Positions 42,687-49,757 of a stretch of 49,757 bases of DNA are shown one piece after another (within the stretch, counting starts at the first letter, position 1; every line of letters begins with the position of its first letter). The notes under the pieces were generated by a model. The model was not told the DNA's origin. It worked only from the letters and a program-made list of their open reading frames with translations, and did no database searches. The translations under genes were made by a program, and so were the position numbers. This DNA comes from Pseudomonadota bacterium (GTDB taxonomy: Bacteria > Pseudomonadota > Gammaproteobacteria > Steroidobacterales > Steroidobacteraceae). The stretch is from positions 1 through 49,757 of the forward strand of contig JAEWBG010000120.1 in NCBI GenBank assembly GCA_023391335.1, given 5' to 3'.

Positions 42687-45186
42687 AACTCAATACCTCA
42701 CTCGGGCACTCCGAAAATGATTCGAGTTCCGTCGATCGGACAACATCGAAAACGGTCGGCTTCGCGTCAGGAGGAACGGGTTTTGGCGGGCCCTCTCCGC
42801 CGAGGAGACTGTATCCATGCGTGCTTTCAAGAGCCTGCTGCGAACGGATGAATTTTTTCTGGGCCTCTTTGCGCAGTTGCACTCTCGCGGAGTTGCATTC
42901 ACACAGGCAAAGTGACTCCGCCAATCGCTTCACTTGATCGAGAGTTTGAAACCTCGGTGCCCCGCTTCCTTTCGCTGTGACCCATCTTCCTGAGACTTTC
43001 ACGTAGCAGATGTGGGGATTCTCTGGTTCTTCACGGACCTCTGGCTTTTTGGTGCGACCTCGTAGCTCTACGAGTTCCGCACACCAAAAGCGCCGCCGCT
43101 CGTCGAGGCGCACATAACCACTGTCCTCAAAACGTACCTCACGTATGTCGACGGCTGTATCAACGATGAATTCAGGCGTCTCTTGCATCGGAATACCAGA
43201 GCACCCAAACACTTCCAAACCCCGGGTGTGGACAGCCAGTGGAGATCCACTAACGAGGTCCGTCTGTGTGCTGTTTCGTTGATTGATGTAGTCGAGAAGT
43301 GAAAGCCAAAATTGATGGATGCTGATCTCGGCCGTCTGGGCCGGTGAATGCGAACTAGACGTTGATCTTGCATCGAGGGCGTGCGCAAAATTGCCCGGCA
43401 AATAGGGCAACCACTCCGTCTGGAAGAGACCAAAAGGTCGTTCAACCTCCGCGCCATACCTTCCGTTGCCAGCTGGCCTGCGGGCCAAATTCACTGCGGT
43501 GCTGGCCAACGTCGACATGAAATAGAGAGAGCGGAAATCTGCTCCTCGATCAACAATGATTGTTTCAGGAAGCCTCTGATGCTCGCGCACGCAACGTCGG
43601 AGCGCGATCGCACATGATCTTGAGCTAGGAGCAGCAAAACTCACCCACACGGCAAGAATCAAACGCGTGAAGTAGTCAACCATCATGGTGATCCAAGGAC
43701 GCGCAGTGAATCGCTTTCCGTTTACTTCTCCAAGTAGTAGGTGGATGTTGGCGTCGTAGTGGTCCAGGCCCGCCAGCTCGAAAGGGCGAGTTGGTTTGAA
43801 CTCTCGTCGGTCGACGTTACTTGGAAGTGATGCACCGTTTGCGGCACGTCGACCTCCGCGAGCGAAGGCAATTGCTTCCTTGTCGCGCCTTAGCAAGCGC
43901 GCTCTAAATGTCGCGTAACAGGCAGGTCGCACATTTGGACGGAACTTCTCTGCCTCTACTTCATACAGTCTGTGAGTCTCGCGCAGGCCCAGTCGTTTGA
44001 CGGAGCCGTAATGCTTGTCGATAAATTCGATCAAGAACTGCTCGTCTTCAGGAAGTCGTCGAGGCAAGCGATTTCCACAGTTCTCGAATTTTGGGCGCAA
44101 CGCTTCAAAGACGTTCTGTCCATTCGCCTCAGCACGAGTACGTTCTAGGATCCATCGTCGTGCAGATCTCCCCCGATCACCACTTTCCAGACGTTCTAAG
44201 TTGTCGACGTACCGCGCCATAGAGGTCCGCGAGGGAAGCCGCGGCGATCTTCCCTCAACCCGCAACTGCAGCACCTGCGGTACGAACGCCAACCTCGACT
44301 CGTCTAGGGCGACCCAGCATGTCGAAGGCTCGGAAATTAGATCGTCCTGCAACCTAGCGTAGACAAACCCTTCGTCTAACAGCTTCACTAACGGCGTGAG
44401 ATCCCGTACCCCAATTTCGTCCGCGAGCTCTGCCAACGTGAGAAGAGCTGCACTTTGGAAGGCAGATCTAATACGTTCCCGATAAGAGCCTGCTGCAGCA
44501 CAGTTGCGCGCCTGAAGCAGCAGCCTCAGGTTCGCGCTTCGAATTCTAGAGATCGAATCTGACGGCGTGAGCCGGTGGCAGAGTCCCAACTTCGCGAACG
44601 CGTCGTATGCCGGCACGTACCTAGGAGTTTGGTCAACAACCAGCCAGTCAACAGGATTTTTCTGGATCAGTATTGGCAGCGTCTCTCCGCTCTTGACCTC
44701 TGCGATGAACGGTCCCGCATTGGTAAGAACTAGAAAATCGGGCGTGTACAAGCCGGTTCGTGTGCGGCCGTTGCGCAACGTACGCGCGATGTAAATCGGA
44801 GCAGGTTGATCCCAGAACTCGAGTACGTCCGCTGCGTACTCGAATTCCAAAGCAAACGCGAATTCCGCGGTCCTACTTTCCGCCTGGATCGTGCGCCCCA
44901 TTTTTCGGGAGGCAAACTGGACACAGACGTTCTTGAGCGCGTAGTCACCTGTGCGTCTGAACGGCGGAGATGACCGCGTTCGCGAGATGTACTCGCGCGC
45001 CGTTGCGGCGACACTAAACCTATCGAAGTATTGCCCCAACTGAGCATCAGATAGCACGACCCACTCCCACGCGCACCGAATGCCTTCGCGCATATTTGCG
45101 ACGAAAGGCTCCCGTGCCAGCGCATGTGCACGCTTGCAAAAGAGTTTGAAATCGCGCGAGAATGGAGGCGCTCGAAAACTCACCAA
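42661..45186 (-). CDS. TnsA-TnsB fusion transposase
   Basis: This 841-residue protein joins both catalytic subunits of a heteromeric Tn7-type transposase. The TnsA endonuclease part (about 40-180) has acidic residues in EFAFALEFEYAADVLEF, Asp150 in YTPDFLV, and Glu163/Lys165 in FIAEVKSGE. The TnsB part (about 380-841) is a DDE integrase: GLDHYDANIHLL (Asp485), IIVDRGADF (Asp546) and AEVERPFG (Glu582), the last two 36 residues apart. TnsA cuts the 5' ends and TnsB the 3' ends, giving cut-and-paste movement. The annotated start is a TTG; a GTG follows directly and an ATG lies at 45093, so the N-terminus is uncertain. A terminator hairpin lies just upstream. Confidence 0.88.
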   Translation of the reverse strand: MVSFRAPPFSRDFKLFCKRAHALAREPFVANMREGIRCAWEWVVLSDAQLGQYFDRFSVAATAREYISRTRSSPPFRRTGDYALKNVCVQFASRKMGRTIQAESRTAEFAFALEFEYAADVLEFWDQPAPIYIARTLRNGRTRTGLYTPDFLVLTNAGPFIAEVKSGETLPILIQKNPVDWLVVDQTPRYVPAYDAFAKLGLCHRLTPSDSISRIRSANLRLLLQARNCAAAGSYRERIRSAFQSAALLTLAELADEIGVRDLTPLVKLLDEGFVYARLQDDLISEPSTCWVALDESRLAFVPQVLQLRVEGRSPRLPSRTSMARYVDNLERLESGDRGRSARRWILERTRAEANGQNVFEALRPKFENCGNRLPRRLPEDEQFLIEFIDKHYGSVKRLGLRETHRLYEVEAEKFRPNVRPACYATFRARLLRRDKEAIAFARGGRRAANGASLPSNVDRREFKPTRPFELAGLDHYDANIHLLLGEVNGKRFTARPWITMMVDYFTRLILAVWVSFAAPSSRSCAIALRRCVREHQRLPETIIVDRGADFRSLYFMSTLASTAVNLARRPAGNGRYGAEVERPFGLFQTEWLPYLPGNFAHALDARSTSSSHSPAQTAEISIHQFWLSLLDYINQRNSTQTDLVSGSPLAVHTRGLEVFGCSGIPMQETPEFIVDTAVDIREVRFEDSGYVRLDERRRFWCAELVELRGRTKKPEVREEPENPHICYVKVSGRWVTAKGSGAPRFQTLDQVKRLAESLCLCECNSARVQLRKEAQKKFIRSQQALESTHGYSLLGGEGPPKPVPPDAKPTVFDVVRSTELESFSECPSEVLSYVLGKVGK

Positions 45187-45201
45187 AGTTTCTGTGCCGA
45201 G

Positions 45202-45231
45202 AAAAGCCCTGGTTTGCCGACCGGGGCTTTT
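45202..45231. terminator. Bidirectional intrinsic terminator upstream of tnsAB
   Basis: AAAAGCCCTGGT pairs with ACCGGGGCTTTT (12-bp stem with one G-T pair, 6-nt loop). The plus strand then continues with T-rich sequence, and on the minus strand the stem itself ends in four T. It separates the small DNA-binding gene at 45261 from tnsAB, 16 bp from the annotated tnsAB start. Confidence 0.75.
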
Positions 45232-45260
45232 TTCTTTCTCGCGTCTGCGTATGCGTTAGC

Positions 45261-45494
45261 TCACATGAGCTTCTCCTTTGCTGAGCTTGTCTTTGTGGAC
45301 TGTTCGTCGAGGGAATCTAAGAACGATGCGACAGACGAAGCCGTCGCAAACCATCCCCGACGTTTTGGTATTCGAACGAGATTGATCGGCAGCTGACCGC
45401 GTCGATGCGCTTGTGTTAGTGCCTCTCGGGACGGGTATTTAAGAACGTCAGCAAGTTCTTCGAGAGTCAGAAGCTCCCCATATCTCGCCAGCAA
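45261..45494 (-). CDS. Small helix-turn-helix DNA-binding protein
   Basis: This protein of about 77 residues has an excisionase/AlpA-like fold: LLTLEELADVLKYPSREALTQAHRRGQLPINLVRIPKRRGWFATASSVASFLDSL. The segment TLEELADVLKYPSREALTQA is the predicted recognition helix pair, and the RRGWFAT beta-hairpin is usual in this class. The annotated start is TTG; in-frame sequence upstream (SIDARRAR) looks coding, so the true start may be an unusual codon upstream. It lies between tnsAB and a divergent unknown gene, and a terminator follows. It may regulate transposition genes. Confidence 0.7.
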   Translation of the reverse strand: MLARYGELLTLEELADVLKYPSREALTQAHRRGQLPINLVRIPKRRGWFATASSVASFLDSLDEQSTKTSSAKEKLM

Positions 45495-45624
45495 TCGCGC
45501 TCTGCGAGCATCGATCGAATTGCTTCCGTTGTTGTTGGACAGAGTCTGTTACCCAGTGTCACGCTATGTCGCGAATACTACGAAGTTCATAGGTTACGAC
45601 TAGTAGCAACTTGAGAGCCTCTCA

Positions 45625-46665
45625 ATGCGCGGCAAGTTGACAGCGATTCACCATCAAACATTGGCTGATCAGATACGGCGCATCACGCAGCAACGATCAC
45701 CAAAGAAGCATCCCGCTGAGATAGCGCGAGGACTTGTCACGCTGGAGTACGCGCTTCACACGAGTGGCTGTCGCCGCACGGAATTTGCGCGGCGTTTTGT
45801 AGACGGACCCGGACGCTCGAAATCCGCCCTATTATTCAAGTGGCTCTCTGGAGAGACCGTGCCTTCACGCCAGAAGATCCTGCAAGTGGATCGCTCTATA
45901 CCTGGCACTCTGTCCCTTTATGAGCATCCGATATTCGATCTACTGGCGAATTTGCCCATTCCACTGGGTGAAATCGAAGATTGCTTAGCGCCGTTCGCCT
46001 GGGACGCTCCTTTTGATGAGAAAGGATGGAGGTTTCACACGCACTATCAAACGGAAAAGCCTGCTCAGGTTTTCGTACGAAACGACACTGCAGCTCTGCG
46101 GGACAGCCACGATATAAACGGTATTGCGATCTTGCTTGGGTTAGTCCGAGAAGCTGAAGCAGTGGGTCGAACTATCAATCACATGACCTACATGGCGGAA
46201 GTCTATCGCTCTCTTCCGGCGCTTCTTTCGATTCCCTGGTTTCGCCCGCATCGCGACCTGGTTTGCTGGTGCATGCAGCGAGTCCACGCCCGCGATCCAC
46301 TTTCATTCCACATGCTTTCAGTCAATTGGGACTCAATTCGGCGACTCGAACAACCCGACGTTCAATCAAGAATGTTGGATCCGCAGTTCCGATCACTCCT
46401 GTGGCGTAGCCTTGAACGTGCCGACATAGATGTTGTCGAATTCGCTCGATTACCCAGACCAAGTACACTGCCGAAGCCTCTGCCGTCAGTTGAGGCGTCA
46501 TTTGTCGAGCCTCCCACTCCAAAGCCGGCTAAGAGAAGACGAACTGCAGAAGACATTGAGCAGAGATTGCGCGCTGTAATAGACGAATACGACGCACGCT
46601 TTGGCAGGAAACAGAAATCTATAGACTTGGCTGTACTTAAGGATCGCAGCCGCGCACGCGATTAA
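45625..46665 (+). CDS. Uncharacterised 346-residue protein at transposon right end
   Basis: I do not recognise the family. Visible features are a helical N-terminal region (TLADQIRRITQQRSPKKHPAEIARGLVTLEYALHTSGCRRTEFARRF), a segment SKSALLFKWLSGETVPSRQKILQVD that resembles an XRE-like helix-turn-helix, and a Trp-rich middle. The C-terminus is Pro-rich and basic (PPTPKPAKRRRTAEDIEQRL). No signal peptide or catalytic motif is seen. It diverges from the small DNA-binding gene and overlaps the 3' end of the next gene on the other strand by 29 bp. It could be a regulatory or accessory transposition protein. Confidence 0.7.
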   Translation: MRGKLTAIHHQTLADQIRRITQQRSPKKHPAEIARGLVTLEYALHTSGCRRTEFARRFVDGPGRSKSALLFKWLSGETVPSRQKILQVDRSIPGTLSLYEHPIFDLLANLPIPLGEIEDCLAPFAWDAPFDEKGWRFHTHYQTEKPAQVFVRNDTAALRDSHDINGIAILLGLVREAEAVGRTINHMTYMAEVYRSLPALLSIPWFRPHRDLVCWCMQRVHARDPLSFHMLSVNWDSIRRLEQPDVQSRMLDPQFRSLLWRSLERADIDVVEFARLPRPSTLPKPLPSVEASFVEPPTPKPAKRRRTAEDIEQRLRAVIDEYDARFGRKQKSIDLAVLKDRSRARD

Positions 46666-46987
46666 CTTCACTCATCAGCTTTTCCGATTCGCGGGCCCAA
46701 AGCTCATCCGAGAGCTGCATCGCGAGTTCCTGATCAGCAACATCAATTCCAAACATTCGATCGGCCATCGCCGGGTATAGAAGACCAGACTCGCGACTGA
46801 CTGCCAGCCTCAATTCACCACACCGAGCGACGACTGCCACCTCGTTGGTCTCGATCAGGCCAAATATTTGCCAACTGATCTCGGGAAATTGGTTGTCTGG
46901 AGTCTGTTCGCAGAACTTGATCGCGCGTCCGCGCGCGACTGCGTCATCGATTTTGGCGATCACTGCCTGACTCTCGTCTTGATTCAC
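46637..46987 (-). CDS. Uncharacterised 116-residue acidic protein
   Basis: No family is recognised. The product is acidic, with an apparent mixed alpha/beta pattern (EISWQIFGLIETNEVAVVARCGELRLAVSRES) and ends in NRVRGCDP. It starts with GTG and converges on the 346-residue gene, overlapping it by 29 bp. It is the gene nearest the right-end repeats of the transposon. Codon pattern is plausible, but its reality is less certain than for its neighbours. Confidence 0.5.
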   Translation of the reverse strand: MNQDESQAVIAKIDDAVARGRAIKFCEQTPDNQFPEISWQIFGLIETNEVAVVARCGELRLAVSRESGLLYPAMADRMFGIDVADQELAMQLSDELWARESEKLMSEVNRVRGCDP

Positions 46988-47011
46988 AAAAGCCCCCTTA
47001 CGTTCCGCAAT

Positions 47012-47027
47012 AGACGTTGCAACGTCT
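47012..47027. repeat. Perfect 16-bp palindrome inside the right end
   Basis: AGACGTTGCAACGTCT is a perfect palindrome 25 bp after the start codon region of the 116-residue gene and 22 bp inside the first right-end repeat. It could bind a dimeric regulator that controls transposition or that gene. Confidence 0.5.
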
Positions 47028-47048
47028 CCTCTTCTAGCACGAGGCTCG

Positions 47049-47089
47049 TGGCCACTTTTTGCTAATCAATGGCCAGCTTTTGGTGATCA
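47049..47089 (+). repeat. Right-end direct repeats of the Tn7-like element
   Basis: Two 20-bp direct repeats spaced by one base: TGGCCACTTTTTGCTAATCA (47049-47068) and TGGCCAGCTTTTGGTGATCA (47070-47089). The left-end copies at 34772-34809 match them. A 21-bp phase would put bound proteins on one face of the helix, as for TnsB sites. The gap from 47090 to 47357 holds no gene or RNA that I can support. Confidence 0.68.
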
Positions 47090-47357
47090 TCCGCGTGTTC
47101 GCGTCCTGCTCGTTAAGCTGCGAACTCAGTCGGCGACTCCGCAGACCGGCCCGCATGGCACTTCGTGGAAGTTAAACCATGATGGCCCTGATCGTTTTTG
47201 AAGCGTGGCTGGAGGCAAACTAGAGGGAAAGTGCGACGTAGTTTGTCGCCGCCGGTGAGCAACTCAGAGGAAAGTCTGCGCGCAGGCTGCCAAGATATCC
47301 TGCAGGCCGAATTCGACGCAGTAAACAGGTCACTCCCGAAGAGCTAGCGAGCACAAC

Positions 47358-47845
47358 ATGATGAAGCGCAGGGAAGGTCTTCAACTCAGTGCATCCGATT
47401 TGATCGGATTTGTCAGTTGCCGTCATCTCACAAATCTTGAACATCTAGTTGCGCAGGGCGAGCTGAAACGTCCGGCATTCCGTGATCCCTTCTTGGAGTT
47501 ATTAATCCAGCGAGGTGCCATCCACGAAGCGCAGTTCGTGGAGCACTTGGCCTCAAGCGGCGTTGATGTGGTGCGCATCGACGGACCCGGCATCGAGTCG
47601 TCGCAGAAGGACAGGAAGCTGCGATAGTCCTTTATTCGATGACCACGTCGACCCACGCGGATGCGCCTCGCGGCATGGAGTTCCTCTACAGTTTGAATCG
47701 CTTGAACGTCGCGACATCACGTGCGATGTGCTTGTGTGTGCTCGTTGGTTCACCAGCACTATTCGAGCCTGAGTGCAAAACTCCGCGCCAAATGGAACTG
47801 GCTAACGCGTTCTGTCGATATCGAGAGCTCGCTGTCTTGATCTGA
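47358..47845 (+). pseudogene. Remnant of TM0106-type RecB-like nuclease/helicase
   Basis: Only the two tips of a protein that is normally over 1000 residues remain. The N-terminal fragment (47358 to about 47600) has LQLSASDLIGFVSCRHLTNLEHL and the RGAIHEAQFVEHL block of the RecB-like nuclease domain. The C-terminal fragment (about 47651-47845, another frame) has GMEFLYSLNRLNVATSRA, the last motif of superfamily 1 helicases, and the family tail FEPECKTPRQMELANAFCRY. The whole middle is deleted and the frame is shifted. This is a scar of deletion between the transposon and the Wadjet genes. Confidence 0.75.
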
Positions 47846-47877
47846 CGCGTGCCAACGTCAGTCGGGCCGCAGGTCAT

Positions 47878-49191
47878 TCAACGTAGCGAAAGGGCCGAGA
47901 CTTGCCGTTCAACGCGCCCGTAGCTCACCTTCTCCTGCTCTAGGCGGACGCGGTCGCCCAATCGGTCATAACGAAGATCGTCATAGAGATTCTGCTCATC
48001 AGAATCCAGGCCAGGAAGGTCACACAGCACTCGAGTGGCACTGAGCTCTTCTGTCCAGAAATCATGATGATCCATGAGAGTGTCTCGATCCATCAGGAAC
48101 GAGCGCGTATGCGGAAAGTGAAGCCGAAGGCGACTTAGGATCGCAAAACCGTGAGTGTCCAAATCGCCCCAATAGTGCAGTGACTGATTCAAGAGCCAAG
48201 GCACTGCTCGCAGCATCTCGATTGCGTACCCACCTCCGAAGATCGCCAGCGTGTTCAAGCTATTGGGAAGCGTGAGGAAGTTGGTCTTGTTCTCAGTGAT
48301 GATGACGTTGTCGCACGAAGGTGCATACGCAGAGAACTGAGAGAGTGGAATTGTGGCGTCACTGATGCAAGTGAGAGCGCGAGTGCGATCGAGCCATCGA
48401 AATCGAATGAGGGGCTCTTCGAAACGCAGCCCAAAGCGTCGCTCGAAGCCGCGATCCGCCAGTCCATGCACGGATTCATCAATCGCCTCCTTCGGCAACA
48501 AACGATCCAGCCATTCGGCGAGAACCGCCCTATTGTCTTCAACGAACTTGCTGTCAACGCCAGGAATGCCTAGTTCACGCGCAAAACGGTTTGGCCGGGG
48601 GTTGCATTGGAAATGGCGCGCAACCGCAAAGATCTGTGGGAGTTGGCCTTCGGAAGCCAACGCGATGAATGGGCGCTCCGCCAGCCACGAAAGCATTCGC
48701 GGTTCGCGTTCTTGCACAAGCTGCGTGATTCTTAGAAATCGGCGCAATGCCTCCGTCTCTCCGGCACACGCGGCGATATCTTGAACTGTGTCGAACGAGA
48801 TTCGCTCAGGGGTACGAAGCCGACCAAGCTTCTGGTGATCGAATTCGCGAATTGTCACTGCATATCCGATCCCGTGAACAGCTTTGCTTTGCGCCTCGAG
48901 AGCGGCTACGCAAGTCCGCAACTCTGCAAAATTATTCAGCCATTCCTGCGCAGTGGGCTTTCGAAATGGGATGGGATAGGGAAAGAACGGCTTGAGCGCA
49001 GGTTCTTCGCCGTTTCCAGCGCCACTCGTACGTTCGTCCGATCGTGCGTGGACAAGCAAATCGGCGTCCGCGCTAGCCATCGCGGCTGCTGAGGAAGGCG
49101 TCGAAAGTACCGTGGCGATTGTCGCGCGCAGCGGGCGTCCCGTCGCCCATAGCTTATGCGCGCGATCGCGGATTTCTTGTGGCGAGATCAC
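47878..49191 (-). CDS. jetD: Wadjet subunit JetD (TOPRIM nuclease)
   Basis: JetD is the nuclease subunit of the Wadjet defence system, which cleaves small circular plasmids after loop extrusion by the JetABC SMC complex. The 437-residue product has an N-terminal DUF3322-type region (PFRKPTAQEWLNNFAELRTCVAAL). The DUF2220/TOPRIM region follows, with the catalytic Glu in VIITENKTNFLTLP and the Asp-x-Asp in HYWGDLDTHGFAILSRLR. The annotated start is GTG, 5 bp after the jetC stop. Order jetC then jetD matches the known jetABCD operon. The gene appears intact. Confidence 0.9.
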   Translation of the reverse strand: MISPQEIRDRAHKLWATGRPLRATIATVLSTPSSAAAMASADADLLVHARSDERTSGAGNGEEPALKPFFPYPIPFRKPTAQEWLNNFAELRTCVAALEAQSKAVHGIGYAVTIREFDHQKLGRLRTPERISFDTVQDIAACAGETEALRRFLRITQLVQEREPRMLSWLAERPFIALASEGQLPQIFAVARHFQCNPRPNRFARELGIPGVDSKFVEDNRAVLAEWLDRLLPKEAIDESVHGLADRGFERRFGLRFEEPLIRFRWLDRTRALTCISDATIPLSQFSAYAPSCDNVIITENKTNFLTLPNSLNTLAIFGGGYAIEMLRAVPWLLNQSLHYWGDLDTHGFAILSRLRLHFPHTRSFLMDRDTLMDHHDFWTEELSATRVLCDLPGLDSDEQNLYDDLRYDRLGDRVRLEQEKVSYGRVERQVSALSLR

Positions 49192-49196
49192 GCTGA

Positions 49197-49757
49197 TCAG
49201 GTGAGTGATGATGCAGCTGCGGCGGAGAGAAAGTCCTCTTTGCGTTCTCGATACTGTTCGATCGTGAGCGTCTGGACCATCGAGTTTGAGCCGCCTTCAT
49301 TGTGGACGAAGTGCACCGCAGCGATGTAGTCCTCTATCACGGCAATTTTTTGGAGCGGTGTCACGATCAGTAGTTGCAGGTCGAGACTGCCGAAGAGCTC
49401 GAGTCCGTATCGTGTACTGTCATCGGAGCCGCGACCGAAGGCTTCATCGATGACGACGAAGCGAAAATGCCGCTGGCGTGCTTGCGTGTCCCCCAACCCA
49501 AACTGATATGCGAGAGCGGCTGCCAAGATCGTATACGCCAGCTTTTCCTTCTGACCACCAGACTTTCCCGATGAATCCCGATAGAACTCACGCTCTGCAT
49601 TGTCTGCCCGCCAGCGTTCTTGAGCGCCAAATTCAAACCAATTCCGCACATCGGCAACCTTGGCCCGCCACCGAGCATCTATATCTGCCTGCCCCTCTCG
49701 ACCTTTCATTCGCTCAACGAGAGCTTTTACTTGTAGAAACTTCTGCTCAGTGTAGAT
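49197..49757 (-). CDS. jetC: Wadjet subunit JetC (SMC-like ATPase), partial
   Basis: This is the C-terminal end of a MukB/SMC-like ATPase. The ABC signature is in KSGGQKEKLAYTILAAALA, and Walker B with D-loop is in FRFVVIDEAFGRGSDDSTRYGLELF, followed by QLLIVTPLQKIAVIEDYI. The reading frame continues without a stop to the window edge (16 codons beyond an internal ATG at 49709), so the gene is cut by the window, not by mutation. JetC builds the DNA-extruding core with JetA and JetB, whose genes should lie beyond 49757. Confidence 0.88.
   Translation of the reverse strand: MYTEQKFLQVKALVERMKGREGQADIDARWRAKVADVRNWFEFGAQERWRADNAEREFYRDSSGKSGGQKEKLAYTILAAALAYQFGLGDTQARQRHFRFVVIDEAFGRGSDDSTRYGLELFGSLDLQLLIVTPLQKIAVIEDYIAAVHFVHNEGGSNSMVQTLTIEQYRERKEDFLSAAAASSLT

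Larger units (their letters stand above)
34765..47089. mobile_element. Tn7-like transposon (TnsAB fusion, TnsC, two TniQ)
   Basis: This element of about 12.3 kb is defined by its gene set and by matching repeats near both ends. The transposition genes tnsAB, tnsC and two tniQ genes occupy 39343-45186 on the minus strand. Nuclease and HEPN-like cargo genes occupy 34883-39262. Three small or unknown genes (45261-46987) lie at the tnsA-side end. TGGCCA-N8-ATCA type repeats lie at 34772-34809 and 47049-47089, inverted relative to each other as expected of TnsB sites. The exact termini and the 5-bp target duplication were not found, partly because the IS30 element abuts the left end. No cas gene or CRISPR array is inside. 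Confidence 0.72.

Noticed and set aside
34765..47089. A CRISPR-associated transposon
   Set aside because: No cas gene and no repeat-spacer array were found in or next to the element.
34786..47089. TGATCA as the exact transposon termini
   Set aside because: The adjoining five bases (TTTCA at left, TCCGC at right) do not match, so no target duplication supports it.
47240..47290. Short resemblance to the 5' part of RNase P RNA (TGTCGCCGC followed by GAGGAAAGTC)
   Set aside because: Only two strings of 9-10 bases agree. The later conserved regions of rnpB are absent on either strand, and a similar GAGGGAAAGT string nearby shows such matches arise by chance here.

Overview
The window looks like a chromosome segment of a GC-rich gammaproteobacterium able to respire nitrogen oxides. 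The evidence is an FNR-type regulator, copper nitrite reductase, quinol-dependent nitric oxide reductase, NnrS and two oxygen-independent coproporphyrinogen oxidases. The gene set and the repeat-filled intergenic DNA would suit a Steroidobacter-like lineage, but that placement is only a guess.

Positions 1-33.5 kb are chromosomal backbone. A FecIR-type surface-signalling unit comes first (ECF sigma, FecR, PAP2 phosphatase, TonB-dependent receptor; 0.1-5 kb). A phosphoketolase, a VIT-family transporter and an acetate kinase fused to a PduL-type phosphotransacylase follow (5.3-11.5 kb). The phosphoketolase and the fusion protein form a complete route from sugar phosphate through acetyl phosphate to acetate plus ATP, or to acetyl-CoA. 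Next are a J-domain protein, an unknown protein and a TPR membrane protein (11.7-14.5 kb). The nitrite and NO block is at 14.8-30.6 kb: nirK-nirV-SCO, a SirB2 protein, norB-nnrS, hemN-fnr, a hybrid sensor kinase, two c-type cytochromes and a second hemN. FNR/Dnr-like dyads precede nirK, norB and hemN. A diheme cytochrome and a universal stress protein (31.6-33.3 kb) close the backbone.

The long intergenic gaps of the backbone are built from dispersed repeats. The most striking are four arrays of tandem mini-hairpins whose stems change sequence but stay complementary. They are accompanied by a second hairpin family, a 106-bp inverted repeat pair, a 22-bp word found four times, and 7-bp and 9-bp tandem repeats.

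From about 33.5 kb the window becomes accessory. An IS30-family element sits against the left end of a Tn7-like transposon of about 12.3 kb. The transposon carries a TnsA-TnsB fusion, TnsC and two paralogous TniQ/TnsD proteins. Matching TGGCCA...ATCA end repeats lie near 34.8 and 47.05 kb. Its cargo is two PD-(D/E)XK nuclease proteins and a HEPN-like/OST-HTH protein. Three uncharacterised genes lie near the right end. No cas gene or CRISPR array is visible. Beyond the right end are a gutted TM0106-type nuclease-helicase pseudogene and the jetC (partial) and jetD genes of a Wadjet anti-plasmid system running off the window.
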